A stretch of DNA of 64,000 nucleotides from Pratylenchus scribneri (lineage: Eukaryota > Nematoda > Chromadorea > Rhabditida > Pratylenchidae), in the NCBI GenBank assembly GCA_030063045.1, contig JAQSEB010000064.1, positions 1-64,000 of the forward strand. Direction: 5' to 3'. The stretch's first letter is position 1. Every line of letters starts with the position of its first letter. Of the stretch, positions 43,301 through 56,195 are shown in pieces. The position numbers and the translations under genes are program-made. A model generated the notes under the pieces. That model was not told where the DNA came from and did no database searches. It worked only from the letters and a program-made list of their open reading frames with translations.

Positions 43301-46093
43301 ACCTTTCCATTGCCGACATTGCGTCGTGGGAGGCCATCAATGAACGAAGTTGGGCATTCATTGCCGCAACCTGTGGAATAAAATGGAATTATTGTGAATT
43401 GGATGGGGCCCAATTAAAATTCGAAAGGAAAAACTGTTTAAATTGGAAATGTGCAAAAATGTTGGAATTGTTATTTCTTCTTTGGTCTTTGTAATGTCCC
43501 CTTTGTGTTTCACGCAGCTAGATTTTATATTTTCAGGAAAGATTTGTGTTTTCTGGTTAGATTGTGTTTCATTCCGGAAAGATTTGTGTTTTCCGGTTAG
43601 ATTGTATTTCATTCCGGAAAGATTTGTATTTTCCGGTTAGATTTGTGTTTCTTCCGGTTAGATTTGTGTTTTCCGGTTAGATTGTGTTTTCATTCCGGAA
43701 AGATTTGTGTTTTCCGGTTAGATTTTGTTTCATTCCGAAAAGATTTGTGTTTTCCGGTTAGATTTGTGTTTCTTCCGGTTAGATTTGTGTTTTCCGGTTA
43801 GATTGTGTTTCATTCCGGAAAGATTTGTGTTTTCCGATTAGATTTGTGTTTCTTCCGGTTAGATTTGTGTTTTCCGGTTAGATTGTGTTTCATTCCGGAA
43901 AGATTTGTGTTTTCCGGTTAGATTGTTTCATTCCGGAATAATTTTTATTCCATCCAGTTAGGAGCCAATTAAAATTCAATGGAATAATTGTTTAAATGAG
44001 AAATGTGCAAAAATGTTGATGAATCTTCTTTGACCTTTGCATGCAAAGTCTCTAACGAATCATTCGACCGTTCATTTTCCCCAAAACCCGTTCCACTTTC
44101 GATGTTCGAATAAAATAAAATTATGGGGTAAATATGATTTCAATGAGGAAAATTTCATTTTCTTCCTTATTTATAAAAAAATTGACTGATTGAATTCACC
44201 TCCGCAAAAGGACATTCCCCCTTCCATTCATTCCCATTTATTTCCACCTGTTCTTCGGTGGTGGTTGCACCCAAACCCAGTTGGTTTAGGGCATTCAATG
44301 TTTGTTGATGTTGTGTGGCTCCAGACTGCTGCTGGACACTTTGTTGGGCTGTAGAAGAGGTGGCAGAATTCAAATTTGAGGGAATGGAGCCAGCGTTGGC
44401 ATTTTGGGTGGTGGCAGCGGCCACAGCAGCCAAATGAGCCAGCTGATTTGTTGGAGGATTTGGATGAGTTGGGGTTGGAAGGGCGGCGGTGGAGGTAGAA
44501 TTCAAATTGGCAATGGAAGTGACAGCCGAAGAGGGCAACTATGGACGGGAAATTGGATTTGGTGAATATTCCACAACCATTTGGCATATTCATCTATGTA
44601 TCCCCAAAAATACCGAAGGAATTTGTGCACCGCTGGAATTGACGGCGGTGGCCATTCCACCATTATTATTCACATTTGTGTTATTGTTGACAAGCCCAGC
44701 AGGGCCCGGCGCCCCAATTGAGAGTTTTTGACCAGCCAACGTGGATGAGGAATAAACTTCGGTTGGCAATACACGGTCGGAATTGATCTGAATCAAATAT
44801 GGTTATTCATTGGCCTTTTAATTCCTCCAATTCCTTTTGAGAGTTTTAAATCAGAATTAGCTTAAAAATATAGTAACTTCAATGCCACCAAAATGATTTA
44901 ATTACAAAAATATATTCTCCCAGGCTATTTTTTGATACTTTTAAAAGAGAGAACACCCCTCCTTCCCTCTTTCACTCACTTGCATATATGCCCTTCGATG
45001 TTCTCCTTGAATTCGAATTCCTTTTGAGTTGTAGCCAAAATACTGTAAAAGAAACAACCATTTTAAAAGGAATAAATGGTCAAAAGTGCTTACATTATAG
45101 TTGGGGAGGGCTCGTTCAAAACGGAAAATGAATTCGGCGGATTGTTGTGGCGCAAATTCACCGGGCTAATGAACAATAATATTGTATAAAATAAAAATAT
45201 TTTGACATTTCCCCACCTTGATGGCTGCTCCATTCACGTGTCCAAATTTGATCAAATCTCCTTCCTTTAATTGTTGCAAATCTTTTACCTAAAAATGATG
45301 GAGAATAGATTCATTAAAATAAATAAATTATGAATAATTTAGTCTTGATTTAATTTTGATTTCCTACAAAAAAGCCAAATATTCTGGATTTTTTCCTCCA
45401 GGGAAAATTCATTTAATTCTACAAAGAAATGAAAGCCCTTTTTGGTTCCTTCTTTCATTTCATCGATGATTTTATTTTGGAATAGAATGGCTGGGGAATA
45501 TTTGCCCAAAGTGCGCATTGGAAAATGATTTTGATTGATTGATTGGATTGGCCAAATTCTCTCGATTTTGTTTACCCCAAAAAATGATGTGGAATTGGGA
45601 ATGGCCCAATTTAAAATTGATTTGACCCAATACCAATACCCACCCTCGTGTCATTCACATATGTCCCATTGAGTGAACGGTCAGAAATGAAATATTTCAC
45701 AAAATGGCCATCCTTCTCGTTGTCCAATTCGCCGATTATTTCGGAATGATCCCTCGAAATCATATTACTGAAAATGTGAATAAAAAAGAAATATTCCCCA
45801 GAGGGATGAATCCAATACCTGTGAACCACCGAATGCAGGACAACATCCACCAATTCCGGGTTTCGTCCAATTTTTGTCTGTTTGTCCAACAAAATCATCG
45901 TCGATCGGCCCAACACACTCGACTCCTTCGCCTCCTCCAATCCATCGTTGATCGACTCCGTCAATGGTCGACCGCCCTTTTCCTTCACAAAAGTCTGCAA
46001 ATTTGTCCGTTTTAGCCCTATAAAATCATTTTGTTCTGTACTCGCCTGGAATTGGACTCTTCTCAAATGGAACATGCAATTTTGTTCCACCAT
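40351..46093 (-). CDS. FHA-domain protein with long Q/A/S/N-rich body
   Basis: Fourteen exons, about 1235 aa: 46093-45819, 45767-45644, 45288-45217, 45165-45094, 45042-44980, 44787-44614, 44538-44200, 43370-43163, 42958-42771, 42722-42598, 42552-41694, 41646-41362, 41318-41066, 41021-40351. The N-terminal ~170 residues are an FHA phosphothreonine-binding domain: TKIGRNPELVDVVLHS, SNMISRDHSEI, SLNGTYVND and KEGDLIKFGH. The rest is low-complexity: Ala/Gln/Ser/Asn runs and poly-Ala tracts, then an acidic C-terminus with RKRHSDSGDG and KQPRKSNE patches. FHA plus such tails fits a nuclear regulator of transcription or DNA damage signalling; no specific ortholog is claimed. A 45 nt stretch in exon 11 (42212-42256) has GTGGGG...TTTGAAG ends and is in frame, so it may be a retained or alternative intron. 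Minisatellite D lies in the 43371-44199 intron. Confidence 0.82.
43526..43945. repeat. Minisatellite array D (~40-bp unit) in an FHA-gene intron
   Basis: About ten copies of a ~40 bp unit composed of GATTTGTGTTTTCCGGTTAG and ATTGTGTTTCATTCCGGAAA, with shortened units lacking one part. Same family and orientation as array E; it shares the TTCCGGAAA core with arrays A-C. Confidence 0.92.
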
Positions 46094-49000
46094 TTTATTT
46101 CAATTTGTCAATTTTGGCGCGGCTTTACCGCTCATTCAGGGACAATTTAGGGAAAAAAGTTGAAGGAATATTCCCCGCAAATTTATGATAATTTTGATGG
46201 CAATCGGTGATTTCATTCATTCATTCACTGGGATGGAAAATGCCAAAATGCCGAATGGAATTGTCGATTGGGGATTGGATGAGTGCCAATATTCCTCTGA
46301 AAATAATGGCAAAATAAAAATGAATGGAGGGAAGAAGGGGGAAATTGGGTCATGGGAAGGGAAAGAGGGAATTTATTATTGAAATTTTGATGGGAAAATG
46401 CAACAATGGCATTTTTGATTGGAAGAAGGCAAATTAATTGGGAATTTTGATTTGATTCAAAATTAAAAAAAGTGCAAAAATTGATCAAATTTTATTTTTA
46501 AAATTCTCCCCATTGGTTGAATCCCCAATTTCAGCTGCATTTTCGACTACCCCCAAATATCCATTCCTCCCTCAATGTTGATCCATTTTCGCCCGTCGGC
46601 GTCCTTCTCTCCCATTGGGCATTGAATGAATGCGCAAATCCATTCATTCTCCCCCACATTTTCCCCTTCAAATCAATCCATTTTCCCCCCAAAGGGTCGA
46701 TCGAGCAAATGGCGAAAAGGTCGGCCGCGCGCCGTCGCGCCCATAAAAGGATTACCGTCCCCCACCCACCATTTTCACCCCTTGGGCGGCTATGCACGTC
46801 GAAATGAACGTACGAAAAGAGCAAACATTGAATTGGGGGAAGGGGGTTGGGGCTTGGGGCATGACCCCCGAAATGATGAATGAATGAATGAATGAAGGTG
46901 TTTGGATTGGATGAATAAATGAAATAAATGGATTGGTTGGGGATATTGGGGCATTTTGCACGTAAAAGGCATTTTTAGAGTGCATTAATTCGAATTGGCC
47001 TTTGCCCCAATCCGAATTGTTTGATTTGATTTTGGAAATGTCCCAATTATTTATTTATTCAAAAATCCTCTGCCCGTAATTCGAGATCAGTGTTGATTGG
47101 GGCAATTGGGCCAAGAAAATGATGGGGGGAAATTGGAATGGTTGACAGGTTTTTGTAATGTTTTCGCGCCAATGGCCCATTCAATGCCCAGAATTTGTAG
47201 TCCAAATTCATTCGCCCTCTTTGCCCTATATTGATTTTCAATTGGGCCCAAAAATTGTTGTTTTCTTTGGCCAGGATCAAATTTCAATTTGCGGGGAAAT
47301 GGATTTGGGGGTTGGCCACAGCACAGCTGGGAAGGGATTTACGGGAATTGGGAATATTCATTTGAGGGGAAAGAATTTGGGGAATTGAGAAGGGACGGAC
47401 GGAATGGATTTATTTCTATAATATTAATTAAAATGAAGTCGCGGGAAAATAGTCCAAATTGGTGGGGGCAATACGATTTTTTGGTGGAATTGGTTGGTGA
47501 ATTGATCATCACCAAATTTATTTAGTATTTTCCCATTTTCGCCAAACCCAAACCATCAATTCCCCAAATCATCATTTTCCATCCATTCATCGATCATCCA
47601 ATCCATTTTCCCCCAAATATAATTTTGGCGTTTCCTCTCTCCTTCAAAACTACCGCACACAATCGAATCGACCCACCGACCGGTTTTTTTCAAGTTGCTC
47701 ATTTTGTTGTGCACCAAACCCATCAATATTCCCTGCTTATATACTTACTTATTGGCTGATTTGGGGGAAATAATGAAAGAACGGAATTGGAATTGGATGG
47801 AAAATGGATTTAGAATTAATTAAATTTATTAATTGATTTGTGCCAAAAAATCGAATTCAATTTGGTAATTCATTCTCACTGCTATGGATCTATGGATTAA
47901 TCGGACAAATCCCCTTCTCATCCTCAATTCAGTCAATCAATCACAATGAATCTATGTCCAACAATATTGTCTTTTACTGCTGATTTGTTGATGAGGCAAC
48001 ATTTGTTTTTGATCATGGAATTCCCCATTAATTAGCCAATGAGTAGTGCTGAAAGAGGATCTGATTGGATTGGATTTAATGGATGAAGGCGATGACATTG
48101 ATTAGTAGATCCCTTCTTAGGATAAAATTAAATTTATTAATTCTCATCAATTTTGCCTTTTTGGGAATATTATTTTGGGTAAAATTGATTTTATTTTGCC
48201 TGCCCAATGAGTAAGGAGAATATGGTAGAAGGGAGGGCTATTGTGGAAGGAAAGGAAAGGATGGAAATGGAGGGAAGGGATGGAATGCCCAGAGGCATAT
48301 TTTGATGACTACAAAAATGAATTCTACAGAAAAAAATGGATTGACTAATTAATACAATTCCACTGAAAAAGGAAAAATTGATGTTTTTTAAAGCATCATT
48401 CTTTGGGTTTATGAAATATTATTGAAGGTTTTGCCCTCTACATTTTCTCTTTATCGGCCAATTCCATCTTTTTGCCAATTCATTTATTCATTATCTTTTG
48501 GAAATTTTTGCGTTTTTTTGTTGGCTCGCTCAAAAGGAGATAAGGAAAGGGAAGGAGGGGGTTTATTGAATTGGAATGAAAAATGGGACAAATTGATTGG
48601 AATTTTATTTCATTTTTTGGTTTATTTTTCTCAATGGATCGTAGAAAATGTGTGAATGCCATTTTTATGGCCAACAAAAAAAAGAAGGGGCCCTCTGAAA
48701 TTGGCTCAATTTAGTAAGGGAGAGAAAAGAATTCCCTCTCTTTTCATTAATTATGAATGGCACAAAAATAAATTATGGTCGATTGAATACAAAAATATTA
48801 TTATTTTTACTGAAAATTATCGTTTCAATTTTTTTGAAAGAATTTTTGCGGTGAATTTTTTACTCGACGAAGAAATATTTGTGTATGGGACCAATCGATT
48901 CATCCCATCCCATCCCAATTCCATTCATTCAGAGCAGAGGCTCTTCTCGTCTCCGATCGCCAAACATATGGGTGGAGGATGGATGGAATGGAAGGGATGA

Positions 49001-51809
49001 AGTCGACAAATGATGAAGGAAAATGGATGGATGAAGATGAAGACGAGGTCAAAGATTTGCCCCTTTGGAAGATTAGTAAATGTTCCCTCAAACATCAGTG
49101 TGGGCTGAAAAGTTTGAATTTTGAGAATGGTGGAATATGCAAATTAAAATATTAGCCTTAAAATGGAAGTTTGATTATTCCCAAATTTTTGTTGGGCAAA
49201 AATGATGACGAGAATCACGAGTTCCCCCCTCCCCCTTTCGCCAAACAAACACCATCCAACCAACCCCCCCTCTCCCCCCACCAACAGCACTCCATCCAAT
49301 TCCCCCTTTTCAGAAATCGATGTTATCGATTATTCGTCGCCCGGGGGAATTTTTGCTCTTCAAATGGGCAAAAATGGTTGTTAGGTTGAAGAAAATAATA
49401 TTTGAAAATAAAATTGTACAATTTTTGGGCAAACAAATTTGTCCTTTGTCCAAATATATTAAATGGATTTTTTGGGGTAAATATTGAGTGGAAAGATGGA
49501 TTCAGATTCAGAATTCATGTCTAAGGGTAATTTAAATACAAAGATTGACAGCTGGTCTAGAAGCTGATAGCTGAGGGAAAGAAAAGAAGATATTCTCTGA
49601 GGGCATATGCGAATAAGAATGACTTAAATAAAAAATGTCATCAATACCGTAATGGTCGATCATAACAACTTAAATGAATCTGCAAAAAAGCCATCCTATT
49701 TGGATAGAATTTTCGGAATTTAATGGATAAATTTTTGTTGCAATACAAAATAGAGGGAAAAAGCTATTAAAATACAAAAATACTTTGGGAATGAGGTGGC
49801 ATTTTCAGTTGTTTGGACCATAATAAGTTGTTTAGATTGTCAAAAAGGGTGGAATAACAGCAGTAATAATAAGCATACCAATATTATGCCCAATAGTTCC
49901 TGGGCCAACATTTAAGTCCGATGAACCGTTGAAGAATGGCCGAATGGGATGAGGAAGGAGGAAAATGGAGGGGGAAATTGGATGGGCATCGATTGACGGT
50001 GTCGATGGGCCAGAGGGGAGGGAACGCCGTTGGGGAAATTGGACGCGTTATTTGGCTGACTGAGGTGGTTGTGGCGGTGGTTATTCTTATCCTCTTCTTC
50101 CTCTTCATATGAGGAGGATTGGATGATGATGAGGAAAAAGGGAGGAATTGAATGGGAAGGGAAGAATAGGAGGAGGAGGAATGGGCGCCGCCAACCCAAG
50201 CATTGACGCCAAAATCGATATAGGAAAGTGGTTGGACGGTGGTTGCCGATGTTGGGAAGAGAAATGCTTTGGAAGAGTCCATCGCCCAAAGGGAATAGAA
50301 AAGTGGTTGGCTCTGCCTCTCTTTAGCCAAAGGTCCGGTTGGGGCTGTCAATAACAGTCAGGCTGGCTGGCAGCTAATGGCGAGCTTTTTCTTTTCATTG
50401 GACTGCCTCTGACTTTGAGTATAACCCAACTTTTTACTCATACCTCATTCATTCTTGGCCTCAATATTGGACATGGAATTCTCCTAACTTTTCTCGATGA
50501 GCAGTGCATTTCCCTCATTCCAATTCATGTTTTCCCACTTTTTTTTTACTCAACCTCTCATTCAATATTTTGCCACCCAAATTCCTCCATCCATTCATTC
50601 ACTATGCCCTCTCTTCTCTATGATGTAAGTGCCCCCGAGGCGTATTCATTCATTCATCGGGCACAAACAAACCGCCCCTTTTGAATGAATGCCCCAGCGG
50701 GGGAAGAAAATCGATGTGGAGAAGTTGGATGCTCAAAGCAAAATGGAAAAAAGGGGTTTAGGTGGGCAAAAATTGAGGAACAAATTTTGGCCAAATATTT
50801 GTGTCCCCTTCTGCTTCTTCTTCATTTCCGATGATGACATTTCCCATTCAAAAAGAAGCCAGTGAAGTGGGCCATCCGAAGAATGCACAGCTTTTTACTA
50901 TGATTATTATGGAGGGAGGAGGAGGAATTTCTGAATTTGAATATTCTTCCAAATTCCATTCCTCCATATATTTGAAATCATTTTTAAATTAATATTTACA
51001 TTATTCAGTTAATTTCTTTCTGTTTAGGACAATAATTCTTGCTTAATCCAACCATCTCCACCTTTTATTTATTATCATTTATAGCCAATGTTTTATCATT
51101 TTTTCTTTATTTATCATTTTCTTATAGTCCATTTGTCTATGTTTTTACAAAGATTGACGAATAAAAAGAGAATTAATCTGCCAAATGTTGATTGCATATC
51201 TTCGGTTACTATATAATATATATCGTATCATCGTCGAGGAATCCAACAGACAGATGAATTTGGCCTCTGGCTGGTTTTGATGAGTGAAGAAAGGAATGGA
51301 AAAGTGACGATAAAATGGATATTTTCATTATCATTATATATTAAATATTTGGAATTAAAGAAAACATTAGATGATTTTGAAGAATCCATGCAAAATGTGG
51401 AACATATGTTTAATTCCTCATTTCCGTGAATGCTTATTTAAAAAGTGCAATTGGCGTCAATTCAATTGGCTGGCTCTGATAATGGCCTTTTCGACTGATT
51501 GGAGGGAAGGGGGAGGTGGTTTATTTAGTTTTGGGACAAGGAAAAAGGAAGATTGCTGGCCCATAATGATGCCCTCTCCCCTGCTCCATTTCTCCTCAAT
51601 TCGGCCCATGATCGATTTGGGTTGATTGGAACAATTTGCGGAAAATGTCGATTTAATTCAACTAATTTTGACATCAATACTTTGCCACCATTTTGAATTC
51701 CCGATTAATTTGTTTTTTTTAATCCATCCAAGTTTGTGCTGACCAAAATTCCCCCATCCATCGACCAAAAATAAACAAATAAACTTTTGGAAGTATATTT
51801 ATCCAAAAA
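46094..51809. other. 5.7 kb gene-poor region
   Basis: No gene can be supported. It contains a GC-rich stretch at about 46690-46760, an ATGA microsatellite near 46879-46897, pyrimidine-rich segments (49220-49320) and long ATTGG/GAATGG low complexity. A Ser/Pro-rich frame at 49884-50351 (-) begins without an ATG and has no recognisable domain. It is by far the largest gap and lies upstream of two genes (FHA on minus; the small gene and SLC22 on plus), so it may hold distal regulatory DNA. Confidence 0.5.
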
Positions 51810-52357
51810 ATGGAGGAAAATAATGGAGAAGGGGCAGTGGTGGATTTTCCCCTCAATTCGCCTCCAATGCCAACCACCCAAATTGTTGATCCAACTGCGC
51901 CAATTGAGGGAGGCATCGAGCCAATTGTTGGCATAATCGACACAACGCAGCCAATCTTTATTCAAGTTTGGGACAATTTTGGTGCTTCATTTGATGCCAA
52001 TCATTCAGAGTGAATTCGATTTGAGGACAGTGCAAATTGCGGCGGAAAATGCCCAATTGGCTGGCCCAACTTTGGTCCAGGTGATTGCAATAAATTCACA
52101 AAATGTCGCATTATCCTTTCAAGTCCGATCCAAATTTGGGCGGTGCCCAACATTCTGGGGCCATTTTCGTGGAAATGGTCGCCCAGCAGCCAAGTCCTTC
52201 ATCCGCAACCAGCATTAGCCCTGCGACTGGCGAACAACCGAATCAACAACAAAATGTGCCAATCATTGAGAATGGAAAGGGAGAAGAGCCCCAGGAAATG
52301 TCAAAAAACAAGAATAATCAGCAAATTGGGCCAAGGAAGTTGGTGAAAATAAATTAA
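51810..52357 (+). CDS. Small unrecognised protein with two 43-nt introns
   Basis: Three exons, 51810-51965, 52009-52080 and 52124-52357, separated by two introns of exactly 43 nt with GT...AG ends and phase 0; product about 153 aa. It is Pro/Asn/Gln/Glu-rich and acidic at first (MEENNGEGAVVDF), with one ordered-looking stretch FDLRTVQIAAENAQLAGPTLVQ, and then a polar tail ending in QQIGPRKLVKIN. No signal peptide, membrane segment or known domain. Its stop lies only ~230 bp before the SLC22 transporter sequence. It may be a separate gene, an upstream operon member, or a 5' part of the transporter transcript; the sequence does not decide. Confidence 0.45.
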
Positions 52358-52584
52358 ATTGGATTAGGACAAAAAATTGATTTTTGACAATTCCCCTTTC
52401 TTGAGAGGTCGCCTTCGAAATCAAAGTGAATTGGAAGTGAATGCGCAACATTATAAAATGCAAAATGTTTACAAAAATCAACGCGAAAAGTTGCAAGGCA
52501 CAAAGAACATTGACATCGACTTCGAAGTTGAGTTAATTAAAATTGGGTGAGAAATATTCAATGAAAATTGGTGGCCAATTTTAG

Positions 52585-55069
52585 GAATACTCAAAATCAT
52601 TGGAGGATGTTCGACTTGGCAAATTCTCATTTATTTAATCATTTCCGCCCATCAAATGCCACATGCAATGTTCAAGTGAATTTCCATTCCATTTTTGTCA
52701 TAAATTAATTTATATTCAAGTCTTTCTGTCGTTTATTTCACATATTTGCCCGATCATTGGTGCAAAGTTGGAATTAGGCACCAAATAAAAATTATCATTT
52801 TTTCTCTTTCAGTTGCCTAATTTTTCCCGGGAATTCATTGAAAATCCCGAAAATGATATTGGGGCCGGTTGGACTTGGGAAAAAGCATTGGATTCTGGGA
52901 TTGCATTCCCTCAGGCAAATTTTGATGGAAATCTGGGATTGATTGTGTGTTTCTTTAAAAGGTCCGAAATTCGCAAAGACGTCGAACAAAACATGACCAA
53001 TGTGCGGTATATCGGATTTCAGAATCACAACTTCTTGAATATTTGCGAATGAATTTCACTGAGGCAATTCTATTGGCCAGGGAAAGGCCACCATATTTGG
53101 TGGGAGGAGGGAATATATTTTAGGGAAATATGGTCGGGAAACACAGGTGCAACGTTGCAAGGAATGGGAATACGATCGAAGTATAATGAAGGATTCTGTG
53201 GTGACCCAATGGGATCGAGTTTGTGATGATAATTGGAGTAGGGCACACGTCCATTTGTCATATTCCCTTGGTTATTTGATTGGATGCTTGATGGGCGGAT
53301 TCATTTCCGTTTGTGTTTCATTTCACTCAATTAACCAATTCCTTTTTCCAAGGATCGTTATGGTCGAAAACCGGCAATTTATGGCTTCTCAATTTTGTCC
53401 ACAATTTTTGGTTTTCTTCTCTCATTTTCCAGGGAATTTGAAGTTTTTTTGGTGGTTCGTTTTTTGCTGGCTGCCTGCAATGAAGCTGCAGATTTGGCCG
53501 GTGGGAATAAGGGAATTGACCTTTTAATTGAATTTAATTAAGCCTATGTTTATTGCATGGAAATCACTGGTTTGTACCCCCTTTTAAATTGAATTATCCT
53601 CGTTAAAAAAGGAATGCAATATCGTTCCATTGTTGGGAGTTTGTTGCAGGCTCCCTGGGCATGTGGTTATGCATTCCTCGCATTGGTTGCTTACATTTGC
53701 CGTTCATGGACTTCAATTCAAGTGAAATAATTAATATTCCATAATTCCTTCTTATTTAGTTAATTACTTCCACTTTTCATTTATTTTCCCTCTTCTTAAT
53801 CCATCATCTCCCGGAATCGCCTCGTTGGTTGATTGTCACAAATCGAGTGGATGAAGCCGAGAAAATAATCCGTAAAGTATGTTCAAAATTCCCAATCTAT
53901 TCATCCTTAATAAATTTCCATAAAGGCTTGTCATTTTAATAAAAGTTCATTGCCTTCCGATTTGGAACTTGTTCGCCATTCGTATGCCATTTTAGTATTT
54001 CATCATTAAACCACAAATATTCCCCCTAAAAGGGAAATGCGCAAATGGATAAAGCACAATCAACGGCCACATTTCCTTCATTCCTTCAAATCGCCAACAA
54101 TGGCATTCCGAAATGTGATCATCGGATTGGTTTGGATTGCCACTGCCCTCGTCTATTATGGCATTGTGATTGCCCTCTCTGATCAAGTCCCCCTTTCCCC
54201 ATGCCTCATTCAAAGATGCTTTTCCCTCTTCCAGTCAACCCCAGGTCGTGCAATGTTTGTTGGCAATTTCTTCCTGAATAATGCCATCGCCGGTGCCATT
54301 GAATTGCCCACCCTCATGACATGTGTTTTCCTTCTCCATAAAGTCCAAATCGAATGACCATCATTCTCATCCCATTCCAATCCTTTTTAGGGCCGTAAAT
54401 GGTCGCAGGTGATCAGCCTAATCAGCGCTGGTTCCCTCATTTTTGCGGCAATGTGCTTTAGTTTACGCGAGGAAATGACCTTTTCCCTTGTGTTCATGTT
54501 GGCCGGCAAGGCCTGCATCCAAGGAGCATTCAACATTCTTTACATGTTCATTCTATCTGAGGCTAATTTAAATTGGCTCTTTCCTCTTTTTCAGTTTCAC
54601 TTCCGAACTATATCCAACAGTAATTCGAAATAGCGCCGTTGGTACTTGTTCAATGATCGCTCGAATTGGGTCGGCTGCTTCCGGCTATATTGCCATTCTC
54701 AGTGATGTTACATTGTAAAATGAATGAATTTAATGGATGGAAACCTTAATTATTCCCTATTATAGGCCTATTTTGCCAATGGCAATTTTCTGCATTTTCT
54801 CATTGTTTGCTGGTGTCCTAATCTATTTTCTGCCCGAAACAAGGGATCTTCCATTGCCTGAAACAATGTGGGATGCGGTCAGAATGTTGAACAACACTGA
54901 ACAGAATCGATGTGTTGGAGGAATGCGTAAAAATGATGAACATGAAGAACATCATGAGGACGAAATGGACCATTATTATGTGGAGAAGGGGCAACAGGAA
55001 GGAAGGGATAAGGAGGAGGAAGATGAAGGAGAGGATGTTTATTTGTACACAAATGTTAGCAAAAGATGA
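52585..55069 (+). CDS. SLC22-family organic ion transporter (5' end unresolved)
   Basis: Fifteen exons read: 52585-52675, 52721-52766, 52813-52914, 52962-53099, 53147-53308, 53353-53500, 53543-53569, 53612-53721, 53760-53876, 53926-53981, 54033-54186, 54235-54342, 54391-54545, 54595-54714, 54766-55069. This is a major-facilitator organic cation/anion carrier of the plasma membrane. Signatures: first helix then FTYLPDHWCK, DRVCDDNW before helix 2, GGFISDRYGRKPAIYG between helices 2 and 3, LPESPRWLIVTNRVDEAEKIIRK, TSELYPTVIRNSAVGTC, and YFLPETRDLPLPET at the end; then an acidic Glu/His-rich cytosolic tail. Intron 52915-52961 is GC-AG and only 47 nt; removing it gives the conserved HDQCAVY motif of the extracellular loop. 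The first exon needs one upstream base, but the candidate 5' exon (to 52546) ends with two, so the start codon is not found. Confidence 0.85.
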
Positions 55070-55377
55070 ATATCCCTTGACAATAATATTTGTTGATTTA
55101 ATAATACCATTTTCATTTGTAATATTTTACTCAAACAAAATACAAATGGTAAAAGTAAATTGTAAATTTATTTCCATTGGCCAAGATGTGTGGGAGGGTT
55201 TAAAGAGGAAAGGAATAATGGCAGAGCAGTTGATTTCCCTTGGGGGAACATGTGATGTCCTTATTATTAGGGGCCAAATGGAAACAATTAGCCATTAAAA
55301 TTTTGACCTTCTCCAAATATTAATTTTCCAATAGGTTTCTATGCTATTGGCTTCCGGAAATTATGAAAAATATTGTG
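55070..55377. other. Spacer between SLC22 stop and array E
   Basis: AT-rich 3' UTR-like sequence; no gene seen. Confidence 0.4.
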
Positions 55378-55945
55378 TTTCATCCAGTCAGATTTGTTTT
55401 CCGGAAAGAAATTGTGTCCGGAAAGATTTGTGTTTTCCAGTTAGATTGTGTTTTCTCCGAAAATATTTGTGTTTTCCGGTTAGATTTGTGTTTCATTCCG
55501 GATTTGTGTTCCGGTTAGATTGTGTTTCATCCCGGAAAGATTTGTGTTTTCCGGTTAAATTGTGTTTTCATTCCGGAAAGATTTGTGTTTTCCGGTTAGA
55601 TTGTGTTTCATTCCGGAAAGATTTGTGTTTTCCGGTTAGATTGTATTTCATTCCGGAAAGATTTGTATTTTCCGGTTAGATTGTGTTTCATTCCGAAGAG
55701 ATTTGTGTTTTCCGGTTAGATTGTGTTTCATTCCGGAAAGATTTGTGTTTTCCGGTTAGATTTGTGTTTCATCCGGTTAGATTTGTGTTTTCCGGTTAGA
55801 TTTGTGTTTCATCCGGTTAGATTTGTGTTTTCCGGAAAAGTTGTGTTTTCCGGTTAGATTGTGTTTCATTCCGGAAAAATTTTTTTTTCCGGTTAGATTT
55901 GTATTTCTTCCGGTTAGATTTGTATTTTCCGGAAAGATTTATAGG
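55378..55945. repeat. Minisatellite array E (~40-bp unit)
   Basis: About 13 copies of the same ~40 bp unit as array D (GATTTGTGTTTTCCGGTTAG, ATTGTGTTTCATTCCGGAAA), same orientation, between the SLC22 and lin-31 3' ends. The open frame through it (55341-55679) is a by-product of the repeat. Confidence 0.92.
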
Positions 55946-56195
55946 AAAATAAACTGATTGGGAATTCAAATTATTCATAAACATAATATACAAAATAAGG
56001 TCGCAGATAAACATTCTAATTATCCGATTTAGTTTTATCGCATTTATTAGATTTTATAAATACAATATATGAATTCCATTTTAACCAAAAAATTATTACG
56101 AGTTTGGAAGTCGCGAAGCGTCAACCGAATGCTAGTTAATCATATTATCACAATTTTTCAATACAAAATTCGCATTTTTTCAATATTAATATAGC

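Noticed and set aside
49884..50351. 155-codon Ser/Pro-rich frame (-)
   Set aside because: Begins without an ATG, reads as low complexity, an equally plausible second frame overlaps it, and no flanking exons or domain were found.
55341..55679. 112-codon frame in array E
   Set aside because: Periodic translation of the ~40 bp minisatellite, broken by shortened units.
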